This document shows positions 21,075 to 31,548 of a stretch of DNA of 64,000 nt, in pieces. Made by a program: the position numbers and the translations under genes. The notes beneath the pieces were generated by a model. The model was not told the DNA's origin and ran no database searches. It was given only the letters and a program-made list of their open reading frames with translations. Origin of the DNA: Lunularia cruciata (lineage: Eukaryota; Streptophyta; Marchantiopsida; Lunulariales; Lunulariaceae); the NCBI GenBank assembly GCA_948567375.1, contig OX419756.1, forward strand, positions 63,466,552 through 63,530,551. The letters run 5' to 3'. The first letter of the stretch is position 1, and the number at the start of each line of letters is the position of its first letter.

Positions 21075-21856
21075 AGCCACACTTCCTTCACCTTTTTGTG
21101 TGCCACTTGTATTCTCTATGGTGTCAGGTTAAAGTGCTTGATCCTGCGTGTTATCAACTCCTCTGTAGACACATTATCCTCCCATTGAACAGTTCTCCAA
21201 CTAATGATGTCCTCTTCCACATACATAATAGGTAAGTGCCCTGATACTAACTCAGCAGGTGGCATCCCAGTTACCGAGCTACAAGTTAACCTATCAGCCA
21301 TAAGTGCTAAGGGCAGCAAATCAGGCCATCTGTATGTCTCACCTTGGCAAGCCTTCACCAAAGCATTCACTATCAGCGGATGACCTCGTTCACTCTTACC
21401 ATTGGTTTCAAGATTGTAGGCAATAGTCAGGTTCAGCTTGATATTGAACTTAGCAAAGAAGCCAGCTGCTTCTCTTGCATCCAATTCACCTCGATCTGCC
21501 CTCATCCGGTAGAAACATCCGTGCCTGGCAATGATATCCTCTAAGACAAACCGACACACCTGTTGGGTATGTGTAGACAACAATGCTCTTCCTTCCACAT
21601 AATTAGACAAGTCTTCCCTAGCTAATACTAGATATTTAGCTCCTCGGACTCCTGAAGGCATATGAACCAAGTCCAAAACCCATTGAAAATGGAGATTCAG
21701 CGGATAAGTAGGTTTCAAGCCATCTCTATGCCTTACCTTGGAGTAGATCTGACAGATTTCACAAGTTTCTACATACCGCCATACCTTTGTGTAAATACTT
21801 GGCCACCAGTACAAAGCCCGAATGCGCTCGTATGTACCCTGAACCCCACGGTGTCC
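21075..21856 (-). pseudogene. D1 integrase
   Basis: This frame, 21856-21116, carries the integrase of D1. It keeps the zinc-domain C-E-I-C pair and the catalytic core, with D in LDLVHM, D in RADRGELD and E in NGKSERGH. A CAG-to-TAG change ends it after HFNLTP, about 45 bp before the junction with B1. The N-terminal zinc-domain part continues beyond B2 at 31549. The rest of integrase, including its C-terminal domain, is missing here although D2 retains it at 36865-37158. The core would have been active before the insertions. The sequence differs clearly from the A and B integrases. Confidence 0.8.
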
Positions 21857-22545
21857 TGTAACACCCATTTGTGCATGTGTGTGGTATTGTGATATTTAGC
21901 TTGGTATTACAAGTATTTAAGAGATATTATTTATAGAGATAAAGGATGGTTCTATATTAGCATGGTTAGCTAAAGTTAGTCATAGCTAAGATAGAGTGGA
22001 CCTTACTTTAGAGGAAGTAGAAAAGATGAGCACCACTATTTTGGATTTTAGTGTGTTGACTTGGCATTATTCCTAGGTGTTTGGATTTGAGGAAAGAGTT
22101 GAGAACTCTTGGGCCCGCAAACCTTTTCCTTTTGGATTCTTCTTTATTCCAAGGATAGCCCATGTGAAGGAATCCTTGACTTAGTGGTTGGGTTAAGATA
22201 AGACCACATGCTTAGGGGAATATGCCCATGTGAATGGATATTCCTTTCTATTTTTTGACTTTACTTGACTTTTAGTCTAGTAACTTGAGTTACTACGGTA
22301 ATTAGTAACTTTGGTACGTAACTATTTCACAAGTATATAAACAAGGGGTGAGGAGGTACTCATCATCCTTTCATTTGCAACTATCTCTCTCTCATTGAGT
22401 TCTCTAGTGAGCAATGACTTGAGTCTTGGAGTGTTAGCCTTGGAGGAGTATGATGGAGTTGGGGTTCCTTGCCTTCTTAGTCCATGGTGCGCTACCATAA
22501 TAGCCATCAGAGGTTCATCCTGAGTGAGAGACATGCCGGCTCACG
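21857..22545 (+). repeat. B2 5' LTR
   Basis: This is a long-form B LTR (with the 13-bp ACCACATGC segment) starting TGTAACACCC. The terminal CACA is mutated to CACG. A conserved TATATAAA lies near 22334. Confidence 0.9.
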
Positions 22546-22549
22546 TTTT

Positions 22550-22567
22550 TGGTTCCGTTGCCGGGAC
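22550..22567 (+). other. Primer binding site of B2
   Basis: TGGTTCCGTTGCCGGGAC follows the LTR end by four bases, as in B1 and B3. The leader from 22568 to 23404 has no convincing gene. Confidence 0.75.
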
Positions 22568-23404
22568 CTCTCTAGAAGGCAAGATAATTTTCCACGTCCA
22601 ATTCTACATTAGGCAAAAGGAGGCTATGAGAGCTCACTTGGAGAGAACATTAGGAGAGGAGAGTGCTAAACTTATGTTAGAGAACCAAGATCCATTTGTA
22701 TACCCTGTAGTTCATTATGATGTCTTTGAGGTGATTTTGTATATCTTGTACACATGAGAGGAATTGGAGAGATTGTGTGAGGTGGATTGCAGATTTTGGG
22801 GATTAAGGTGATTTTGGGCAAAATCTCAAGTTTGAGATCTGGACTTGAGATTTCTACACATGATAGCTTGGGTTATCTTACAGTTAGCACACTTGAAATT
22901 ATTGTGAGAGCTTCTATGCGCACTGGGCTAGAATTTTTGAAAGTTGATAGGGTAAAGTGCTCCCGCAATTGCATGCTCTCTGGAAAATTGTACAGAGTCT
23001 GCCATTTCTTCAATTTTCAGTGAATTGTTCTGAACAGTTCCAAGAAAATTCAGTACATTGTATCCTACCTGCTGCCACAAAAATTAGAGAGAGATAGTTC
23101 TCGCGCAGGGAGAAATAGGTTTTTGAAGTGAGGGGGGTGGTTTTCAGACCAAATCTGAAATATGGGTGCTGAATAGAAAGGTGTCTAGGCCAAATGGCTT
23201 GATGAAAAGATCTGAAAGTTTGCAGGGAAGGACGCTCTGGAGTTGTAATCAAGTGTGCAAAATTTCAGAGGACTGTGACATATTGGTTGGGAGATTTGAG
23301 TGACATTGTGAGGAAGGGTCAATTCTGCAGAGTGGAGATCTCATGCATGAGAAGTTTGAGATCAACAAAAAATATGTTTGAGTGTTTAGATTCATCTTGG
23401 GAAC

Positions 23405-23878
23405 ATGGAGGGTCATCAAGAGTGGAAATTGAGATTATGCAAGGTTCCCCAAGGGTTTGAGGTGATTGTAGGGGTTGATTTGAGGAAAAGAGAGTTTACA
23501 ATAGAATTTGAAGAGAGTATTGAGAGGATCCAAAAACCTACACCACTTGGAGGAAAGAGTGAGTCTAAGTGTTTTCTATGTGGAGAGAAGGGACATAAGG
23601 CAAGTTCATGTCCATTGACCTTTGAGAGCAAGAGATTGAGGGAAAGGAGAGGCTTACTTGACTTTGGTTTGCATGTTGGACCTTCTTCACCAAGATTGGG
23701 AGAGAGAAGATCTAAGATCAAGGAGTTGTGTGAGGTTTGTGGAGTTGAAGGACTTCCAAAAGGACATGAGTGTAGTGGAGTAAAAGCACTTTTGGAAACT
23801 TTGGTGAAGGATCTTGGAGAGATTCTTAGTATAGCTACAGAAATACTACCACCTTCATCAGCTAGTTCTCAAGATTAG
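23405..23878 (+). CDS. Extra zinc-cluster ORF in B2 leader
   Basis: This open 157-codon copy of the accessory ORF starts at the ATG of MEGHQEW. It keeps the CFLCGEKGHKASSC knuckle (about residues 56-69) and the CEVCGVEGLPKGHEC cluster (about 110-124). It lies about 230 bp before gag and has stayed open although gag-pol of the same element is broken. Differences from B1 are scattered substitutions such as G-to-E in the LGERRSK stretch. The function is unknown; RNA binding is a guess from the knuckle. Confidence 0.6.
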   Translation: MEGHQEWKLRLCKVPQGFEVIVGVDLRKREFTIEFEESIERIQKPTPLGGKSESKCFLCGEKGHKASSCPLTFESKRLRERRGLLDFGLHVGPSSPRLGERRSKIKELCEVCGVEGLPKGHECSGVKALLETLVKDLGEILSIATEILPPSSASSQD

Positions 23879-24105
23879 TGATGGAGATAATCTTTCAACT
23901 TATGGATAAACTATCCATGAGAGTTAGATTAATATGCACTCTAGGATTTGATGTTGCTATAGAAATCTTGGAGCAACCTGAACCTTTTGTTTTCCCTAGA
24001 GTGGATTATTCTCAGATGGTGTTAGTCATGTATATACTCTATTAGTAATAGAGTGAGAGAAAAGGAAAAAAAAATGAGAGAAAAGAAAGATAATGAGGGG
24101 TTAAG

Positions 24106-25910
24106 ATGGGAAAACTTCCAGTTTTCTTTGGCAAGGATGGAGAAGATGGGAGGCCTTTGTGAGAGACTTCAAGAGAGCTTGCATAGGAAACAATGAGAGG
24201 AGGAAGAATGAGTGGGCCTCATTATTACCAGATTTCTTTGAGGATGCAGCACTTACATGGTATGAGTCAGAATACCAAAAGAGAGAGAGGAGAGAGGGAG
24301 AAGAGGAGTCTTGGGAGACTTTGACTTCAGCACTCATTGAGAACTTTCTTCTTGATGAGAGTTATGAGAGATTGATGAGTGAGGTTACATTTCTCAAGCA
24401 AGGAGATGGAGAGAAAGTGAGAGTCTATGTGGAAAGAGTAGAAAAGTTGGAGTCCAGATTTTGCATAGTGTTGAGGAAGGGTGGGGATGATGTGGAGACT
24501 ACAATGATTGGCATAGGGGCCATGCTCACCAATAATTTTGTGGGAGGATTGAGACCACAAATTAGAAGCAAGGTGAGATATAAGAAACCTTCTTCCAAGG
24601 TTGAAGCTATCAAGATCGCAATTCGTATGGAGGAGAGTTTGGAAGGGGATGAGAGTGATTTGGTGGTGAAGGAGGTTGTGCATCCTCCTCAAGGCTACAA
24701 GTATGGTGGAACTTCTGATACTTTGGTGACAAGGGTTGCACCACAAGTAGTAGTTGCTCCAGTTCTTGCACCTCTACCAAAAGATCCACTCCAAACCATC
24801 ATAGAACAACTTGCAAATCTCAAGATCAATGTGGTGCAACTATGGGAGAAGAGAGAGGTGGATCAGAATGTAGGGAGAGGGCCTAGGAGTTATGGAAACT
24901 ATCCATATAGAGGAGGCCAACCAGCCAATAATTTCAATGATAGAAATTGTTTTGGTTGTGGAGGAAGAGGCCATATCCAAAGGAATTGCCCAAATTCCAC
25001 TTACCATGGAGGAAGGGGTTATGAGGGAGCCAATAGAGGGAAAGAGAGAGGTAGTGAAACCCAAGTGGCTCCTAATCCCAACAAAGGTAAGGGGATAGCA
25101 TCCATAGATGTGGTGGAGAGCAAGTATGAGAGGGGAGAGTGCTCAAACTCCAAGGGTCTTAATTTGGAGCTTTTGGCACAAGAGAAGAAGAGAGCTCGTT
25201 TTGTAGAGGATGTTCACTCTTCTCAGGGATTTACTTCAAGCAAGGATACTCCTATGTCTACTAGGAGCACTCGCACCTCAACACCATCAACAACAAAGAC
25301 TCCAAGGAAGAAGTTGGGGATGGAGGACTTCTTGATCTCAAAGCAACAATGGAACTACAATGTGTTGGAGGATGTTGGTAGTCACAAGGCTAACATCATA
25401 GTGGGCCAATTAATTGCTTTGAACCCTACCTTGAGAAAGGAGCTTAGAGGTGGTTTGAGTTCTACAAGGAGCAAGAAGAAGAAGAAGGCAAAAGTTCCAA
25501 TATCACTGGGGGTGGTGGATGCCAAGCCAGCACCATGGGAGGCTTGTGAATATGCCTCCAAGATTGATGTGAGACTGAATGGTCACAAAATCAAGGATGC
25601 ATTGGTTGATGGAGGATCAGCAGTGAATGCCATGTCAGAAAGGTTGATGAAGAAGTTGGGTATGATACCCTCAAGACCTTCAACATTTGTGGTGAGCATG
25701 GCAAACAAGCAACAAGTTCGACCAGTAGGGGTGATGGATAAGGGGGTAGTTTCAGTTATGGGAGTTCAAAATCTCATGACTTTTCAAGTCTTGAAGGATT
25801 CAAGCTCTGACTTACTTCTTGGGAGGCCATGGTTGAGAGCAGCATGCACAACTGATCAATGGCACAAAGGGTACTTGAGGATTGGGCCATCAAACCATAG
25901 AGTCAATGTT
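24106..25910 (+). pseudogene. B2 gag-protease (frameshifted, interrupted)
   Basis: The normal family start ATG is at 24106-24108. A one-base deletion about 13 codons in (GATGGGAGG against GATGTGGAGG in B1) shifts the frame. From 24159 the gag-protease frame is open to the A LTR insertion. It contains the gag core, the zinc knuckle CFGCGGRGHIQRNC and the protease motif DGGSAVNAM. The frame then runs a few codons into the inserted LTR. Gag would form particles and bind RNA, and the protease would process them. The rest of the polyprotein resumes at 29674. Confidence 0.85.
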
Positions 25911-26689
25911 TGTGACAACCTGGCAAATATCACTTTTGCGGTAATCGGGTAAGTAAAGTTCGTTCCCGCAGAGATACGAGTTAGAAATGTCCAAATACGA
26001 AGCAAAGTAACAATTTCAGTTCTTCTTGAGTTCTTCTTTAGTCTCTCAGGTAGAAACCACACCCAGAAGAGAGTAACAAGCACTGACTCACAGTCTTGTC
26101 ACAAATTAACACTCCTTAATCACAACTCCATCAAATCTTTCCAAACAATCTTGATTGTGATGATTCAGGCTCTCCCGAAAACGGCACTTCACTGCAAAAC
26201 GACTTCGCCTCAGAATTTTTTTCCACCCTTCCACTGAAGGCACAACTTCCTCGATCAAAATTGCTTCACATCAACTTCGCACTGCAATCACAAATGCAGA
26301 ATACTACCAACACTACAATTCCTCTCAGATCTGTCAAGGCATTGCTTCGATTGCACTTCACTCAGGATCAAACACACAGAATGAAGATCAAGGCTGTGGA
26401 ATCCAACATCCAACAAGCACTCTGACTTGCACTTCGAATTTCTCCAAACACTCACAAACACAATTACAAAGTTGATACTCGGAATCAAGCTTAAGCGACG
26501 AGCACTGCTTCACAGCACTTCGCTTTATCTATTCTCAGAAATAATGAGCACTGCGACTGCCACTCTTAAATAGTGAAGCAATCGGCAGTTCTAACAACTA
26601 TACTGTTTCTACATCAACTGTTCTAACCTGCAGATCTGAAATGACAATACACCTCTTCATATCTGCCCCTTCAAATCTCAAATCGGTTA

Positions 26690-29125
26690 CTAATCCGATC
26701 CGATGTCTACTTCTTCCTCGGCTTTCAACCCTGAACCCGAAGTAATCTTACTTCCTACTATTCTGTCCTCGGGTTTCACAACTCTTACATCTTCTACCAG
26801 ATCCAGCAATTCTCTTTCCTGATCTGAAATTGCACTAGTAGGTACTCTATCTAACTCTTCATCTTTCGACCCACTCTTCTCTACTGTTCCTGAGACCAAC
26901 TCCGAAGACATTTGGATCCTGATGTTATCTACGTCGGGTTTTGCTTTAACCTCCTGCCGAAGCTTTTCTAACTCTATTCTTACTAAGTCTAATCTAATCG
27001 CAATATTGTCTTCTACTTCTAAGATCTTCCTATCTACACGAGTTCTCAACTTAATCAACAAGGCATTCAGATCTGTATCTTTTGCTTGCCTTCGCCTCGT
27101 CTCCTGCACTAACAGCTTCAACTCGTGCAGACGCGTTTCTTCAATTCGAACGCTGGCCTCTGTACTTAGCATCGCGTTTACTCTGAGGACTATCTCCTGC
27201 AATGGCTCTAATCTTGTCTTCCTTTCTCGTTCCCGATCTACAAGCCATTCCTCTCTGTACATCGCCAACTCTTCTTCGAATTCGGCCTTCACCGCGTCCT
27301 TCTCTTTCTCCTTCTGTGCAACCTTTTCTTCCTGATTACGAAGTAAGTCTCGTAATCTCTCTTCTTCTCCATATCTCGCAGCCAACTCTCGCTGCCAGAG
27401 TTGCTTCTTCTCCTCCATACTCTCCATCACTCGATCGAGCTCTTGATCCTTCGATGCTATTCTCGCCATAGCATGGATGAGCTCTACTCTTGAATCAGCA
27501 AACTGCTGCTTCAAGATTTCAAATTCAGCTACTTGTCGCTCCCTTACGACATCACTCTTCCTCGCAAGATCCTCTTGATAGCTCAATTCTCTCCTCAGGT
27601 CTTTGATTACCTGACTTCTCTCCACTGCCTCCAATTGCAGTACTTCTCTCTCCTTCTCACCTCGGGTCATACTCTTCTTCAACTCCGAGTTTTCTTCTTC
27701 TAATCTTGCCAACACCTGCAATACAGTCTTTACCTCCGAACATGTGGACTGCATCTCCTTCTTCTTATGTTCTAACTTTACTAACAACGGACACACCACT
27801 TCCCGCAGGTACTCCACTCCATCACTCGGGATTACTTCTTCTCGTGTGGCTACTTCTCTTTGTACTTCGTGTTCATCTGATACTTGCCTTCTTCTCTGTA
27901 GTCTTCGTATCGGAATTGATGCTTCACTGCCCGAGCTTCCTTCTACTTCTTCTGTCACTCTACTCGGTCCCGCTTCCCCCTTCGCCTTACGTCTCGAGCA
28001 AATTCCTCGCTGTACTGCGATCTTCTTCTCCTTGAGCACCGGTACTTTGTCTTCCCGCGCTGCATTGTCTTTGGCTTTTACCTCGGCTTGAATTTCTTCT
28101 TCGTATTCTTCAGGCGTTGGTGCCGAGGTCATTTCTCCACCGACTTCACTATCATTGCTTGTATCTCCACTCTGCAGTGTCAGCTCAGGTTCCTCCTCAT
28201 GTTCCGAGTCCTCCGTCTTGAGCTCGGCTTTGCCTTCTGAGTCTTCATCTTCCGACTCAATCACCACCATTCCTTGCCTCGGGTTATTTTTCTGCATCTT
28301 CCGAGGTTTCTTGTTTTCTTCGGTGTCTGCTTGCCGAGTTCTCTTCTTCGTCGGGGTACTTTCAACGACCTCCACGTTCTTCCCTGTTTTCGAGTAGTAA
28401 TCGTCTACGCTCCGGATTTGGAGAATGTATTGCTGCTCCTCCGCGTCGACTTCCTTTTGCACATCCGGATGGAAGTGCGACACCATCCGATTCCGCTCCG
28501 CCGAGTTCAGCAAATTGAGCCCGAGATAGAAATGCGCTGCAAACGGCACAATATAATGTGGAGGGGACTTCTCCCGCAGATTCCACACCATCTGCCTCGT
28601 TCTCCCGTGAAAACACCTTGCCCAATTAATTGGTTCTCTTGCAAACAATTTTTGAAAGAACACCGCTTGGTGTTTCATCACATAGGTAGTTCTCTCCGGC
28701 TTCAGGATTGCCATCAAAGCACTCACAATTCCTCTCTTGACAGGGTCTTTGTAACTTTCTACCTTGTACCCATTCTTCGTTCTCTTCGACGAGAAGGCAT
28801 CTCTCACCTCCTGAGTTTCTTGGGCTATCTCCCCTTTCCCCAAGAACGTGGCCCCCTGCTCCGAGCATGCCTCCTTCCCGAGTATGAGTCTCCAATCCGA
28901 CTCTGTCCAGCGAGCCGGATTTCCTCTCTTCCCTTCTTCCTCGGGACCATCGAGACATCTACTCTCGATGATTTCTGTCATGAATCCTGGAAAACTTATG
29001 TTCCAATTCCATGCCAGAAAGGTGATCCAAAGTCGGCTCAAGACTTCGATCCTCGCTACTACATCTAATCTCCGAATTGCATGATTTCTCACTGCAAATT
29101 CGGAGTTCTTCTTCCCTCCTCCCAT
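26690..29125 (-). CDS. LTR-encoded 811-aa coiled-coil protein
   Basis: This 811-codon ORF has an ATG at 29123-29125, lies wholly inside the family A LTR and runs in the element's own direction. Residues 1-230 look globular, with blocks AWNWN, NGYKVESYKD, INWARCFHGRTRQM and HFHPDV. A basic stretch KKRTRQ...KKPRKMQK near 255-280 could be a nuclear localisation signal. An acidic stretch follows at 288-330, then an arginine/serine linker. A long heptad-like, E/K/R/L-rich coiled coil covers about 420-690, and the tail is acidic. I see no gag, pol or zinc motif. The N-terminal part loosely recalls plant transposon-associated domains; that is weak. Four decayed copies occur in other A LTRs in this window. 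The function is unknown. The ORF may depend on the LTR promoter 150 bp upstream. Confidence 0.75.
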   Translation of the reverse strand: MGGGKKNSEFAVRNHAIRRLDVVARIEVLSRLWITFLAWNWNISFPGFMTEIIESRCLDGPEEEGKRGNPARWTESDWRLILGKEACSEQGATFLGKGEIAQETQEVRDAFSSKRTKNGYKVESYKDPVKRGIVSALMAILKPERTTYVMKHQAVFFQKLFAREPINWARCFHGRTRQMVWNLREKSPPHYIVPFAAHFYLGLNLLNSAERNRMVSHFHPDVQKEVDAEEQQYILQIRSVDDYYSKTGKNVEVVESTPTKKRTRQADTEENKKPRKMQKNNPRQGMVVIESEDEDSEGKAELKTEDSEHEEEPELTLQSGDTSNDSEVGGEMTSAPTPEEYEEEIQAEVKAKDNAAREDKVPVLKEKKIAVQRGICSRRKAKGEAGPSRVTEEVEGSSGSEASIPIRRLQRRRQVSDEHEVQREVATREEVIPSDGVEYLREVVCPLLVKLEHKKKEMQSTCSEVKTVLQVLARLEEENSELKKSMTRGEKEREVLQLEAVERSQVIKDLRRELSYQEDLARKSDVVRERQVAEFEILKQQFADSRVELIHAMARIASKDQELDRVMESMEEKKQLWQRELAARYGEEERLRDLLRNQEEKVAQKEKEKDAVKAEFEEELAMYREEWLVDRERERKTRLEPLQEIVLRVNAMLSTEASVRIEETRLHELKLLVQETRRRQAKDTDLNALLIKLRTRVDRKILEVEDNIAIRLDLVRIELEKLRQEVKAKPDVDNIRIQMSSELVSGTVEKSGSKDEELDRVPTSAISDQERELLDLVEDVRVVKPEDRIVGSKITSGSGLKAEEEVDIGSD

Positions 29126-29275
29126 CTCTTCTGCTTTCTTTTGGTCTCTTGATTTCTCTCTCTCGACTTCTCCCTTAAGCAGAGGCCAACGCTATGTCCC
29201 TTTCCCCAATCACCTGCAAGACGACTCCTCAACGGCGAAGGAAAATTGCTCGACATTTCGTCGTTGCAGTTTCGA

Positions 29276-29283
29276 TTTTTATA
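29276..29283 (-). promoter_or_regulatory. TATA box upstream of LTR ORF
   Basis: The minus strand reads TATAAAAA about 150 bp before the ORF's ATG. The same box sits in the other A LTRs. If it is the LTR promoter, transcripts would begin near 29250 and carry the ORF as their first reading frame. Confidence 0.55.
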
Positions 29284-29673
29284 GAGTTGCACTTCTTTGT
29301 CTTCCGTCACTTCGAGTTTCTACCGAGAAATCACACCTCTTGCATGCACCCATTACTGTCGCCTCACCTTCACGTGTATGAGCCGCCAATTTTGAAACCG
29401 CCCCTTCTTGAATTTCTTGCCCCGACGAAAGGTTGTTAGACTGTCTCTGCCTCGGGTTGAGCTCCCCTCCCCGATCCGAAGACAATTTACTTCGTATCGT
29501 TTGCTGACACGGCATTTCAGAGTACTTCGCCTTATGACCCGAGGTCACTTTACTTCGGGTTTCACCCCAAAGACAGTTTTCGTCGTCTTCTTTGGCCAAC
29601 CAGGCGCAATCCGACTTCTCTATACACTTCTTCTGCTTTATTTTGAAAAAAAACTAAAAATGTGGGCACCACA

Positions 29674-30810
29674 CTGTTCCTGTGACTAACACCACCAACA
29701 CTTCACATTCAGATACCCCATCTTCTGATTATTGGGAATCAAATTCTGAAGAAGGAGTTTCAGGTGTGGACACAAGCATGGAAAAGGAGACTACCACGGA
29801 GGAGGATGAATCTGAATCTGATTCAGATGTGTATCCTTTGTGTGCTATGGATTTTGCACCTAAGCCAGAGGTTTTGAAGGACCCAAATAAATCACCATTG
29901 ACACTTGAGGAGGTAGAGAGAAGGTTATCTACCCTCAAGTATGGCCCAAATGTTACCAAGGAGGAGAAGGTGAGATTTGAGGAGATTTTCCGCAAGTTCA
30001 TCCATGTGTTTGCTTTTAGTTACAAGGATTTGAAGGAAGTCACCTTGGAGGAGCACAAGATAGAGGTGGAGTCACATGCAAGACCAATCCACCAAAAGCA
30101 ACGTCGCATTAGCCCACCAATATCTTTGGTTGTGAAGGAGGAGATTGATAAGCTCAAGGAGGCTGGATTTATCTTTGAGGTGGAGAATTCAGAATGGGTG
30201 TCTCCAATTGTCATTGTGAAGAAAAAGAATGGCAAGCTTCGGGTATGTGTGGATACAAGAAGTCAATGTTGTTACCAAGAAGGACTACTACCCATTGCCA
30301 TTCATTGATGAGATCTTGGAGGAGGTTGCAGGTCATGAGAGGTACAGTTTTGGAGATGGTTATAGTGGATACAACCAAATCAAGATTGCACCAGAGCATC
30401 AACAACTCACCACGTTCACCACACCTTGGGGAACTTATGCTTTCAAGGTCATGCCTTTTGGGCTTTGCAATGCTCAAGCCACATTCCAACGGTTCATGAA
30501 CAAGGTATTTGAACCTTTCATTGGGTAATTTGTGAGAGACTTCATTGATGACTTTTGTGTCTATAGGAGCAAGGAGGAGCACTTTGAACACCTAATCAAA
30601 GTCTTGCAACGCTTAGATGAGGCAAATGCATCACTCAACCCAGAGAAGTGCATTTTTGGATGTGAAGAAGGTCTATGTGAAGAAGGTGATTGGGTAAGGT
30701 TCATAGAGGAGAAGGTGTGGGGCAATTACACCTATGATCTCAAGGAGTTGGGAGGAAGACACTTTGATAGGATTAACCATGATAAGTTGAAGATGTACCA
30801 TAGAAGGTAG
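29674..30810 (+). pseudogene. B2 protease-RT remnant with internal deletions
   Basis: The polyprotein resumes after the A LTR. The linker and RT N-terminus (29682-30308) are open up to SPIVIVKKKNGKLRVCVD. Two small deletions then shift the frame. RT continues at 30229-30528, with a TAA after EPFIG, and at 30532-30672, which holds FIDDFCVY. After FGCEEGL the sequence jumps to the integrase C-terminus (EEGDWV, then WGNYTYDL). RT palm end, RNase H, integrase zinc domain and DDE core are all missing. The junction falls in a short GAAGAAGGT repeat. It is not functional. Confidence 0.85.
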
Positions 30811-30844
30811 AGAGACCTTCACTTTGAGGACAAAGTGAAAACTT

Positions 30845-30858
30845 AGTCCGGGGGTAAA
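30845..30858 (+). other. Polypurine tract of B2
   Basis: AGTCCGGGGGTAAA lies directly before the 3' LTR start TGTAAC, as in B1 and B3. Confidence 0.75.
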
Positions 30859-31548
30859 TGTAACACCCATTTGTGCATGTGTGTGGTATTGTGATATTTA
30901 GCTTGGTATTACAAGTACTTAAGAGATATTATTTATAGAGATAAAGGATGGTTCTATATTAGTTATGGTTAGCTAAAGTTAGTCATAGCTAAGATAGAGT
31001 GGACCTTACTTTAGAGGAAGTAGAAAAGATGAGCACCACTATTTTGGATTTTAGTGTATTGACTTGGCATTATTCCTGGGTGTTTGGATTTGAGGAAAGA
31101 GTTGAGAACTCTTGGGCCCGCAAACCTTTTTCTTTTGGATTCTTCTTTATTCCAAGGATAGCCCATGTGAAGGAATCCTTGACTTAGTGGTTGGGTCAAG
31201 ATAAGACCACATGCTTAGGGGAATATGCCCATGTGAATGGATATTCCTTTCTATTTTTTGACTTTACTTGACTTTTAGTCTAGTAACTTGAGTTACTACG
31301 GTAATTAGTAACTTTGGTACGTAACTATTTCACAAGTATATAAACAAGGGGTGAGGAGGTACTCATCATCCTTTCATTTGCAACTATCTCTCTCTCATTG
31401 AGTTCTCTAGTGAGCAATGACTTGAGTCTTGGAGTGTTAGCCTTGGAGGAGTATGATGGAGTTGGGGTTCCTTGCCTTCTTAGTCCATGGTGCACTACCA
31501 TAATAGCCATCAAAGGTTCATCCTGAGTGAGAGACAGGCCGGCTCACA
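30859..31548 (+). repeat. B2 3' LTR
   Basis: This 690-bp long-form LTR ends GGCTCACA and is followed by GTCC, matching the GTCC before the 5' LTR. It differs from the 5' LTR at several positions, more than the B1 pair does. Confidence 0.9.

Larger units (their letters stand above)
25911..29673 (-). mobile_element. Family A solo LTR inserted in B2
   Basis: This is one complete 3763-bp LTR, TGTGGTGCCCACA to GGTTGTCACA on the minus strand, with no PBS, PPT or internal domain. The uninterrupted target is visible in B1 and B3 (AGTCACTGTTCC). The flanks are ATGTT (25906-25910) and CTGTT (29674-29678), a 5-bp duplication with one mutation. It is the only A LTR here whose internal ORF is fully open. 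It is the innermost insertion of a three-level nest (A in B2 in D1). Confidence 0.9.
21857..31548 (+). mobile_element. Family B element B2 (with A solo LTR inside)
   Basis: B2 is a plus-oriented family B element inserted in D1 integrase. The 4-bp duplication GTCC is at 21853-21856 and 31549-31552, and the D2 sequence near 37970 shows the uninterrupted site. It holds the 5' LTR, PBS, leader with zinc-cluster ORF, gag-protease, half of RT, PPT and 3' LTR. A 3.76-kb family A solo LTR sits in the protease-RT linker (25911-29673). Deletions removed the rest of RT, RNase H and nearly all of integrase. It is non-autonomous. Confidence 0.9.

Noticed and set aside
28274-29068. A 264-codon plus-strand ORF opposite the LTR protein
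   Set aside because: It is the antisense of the conserved N-terminal domain; its composition is explained by the real frame and it is broken in the other copies.
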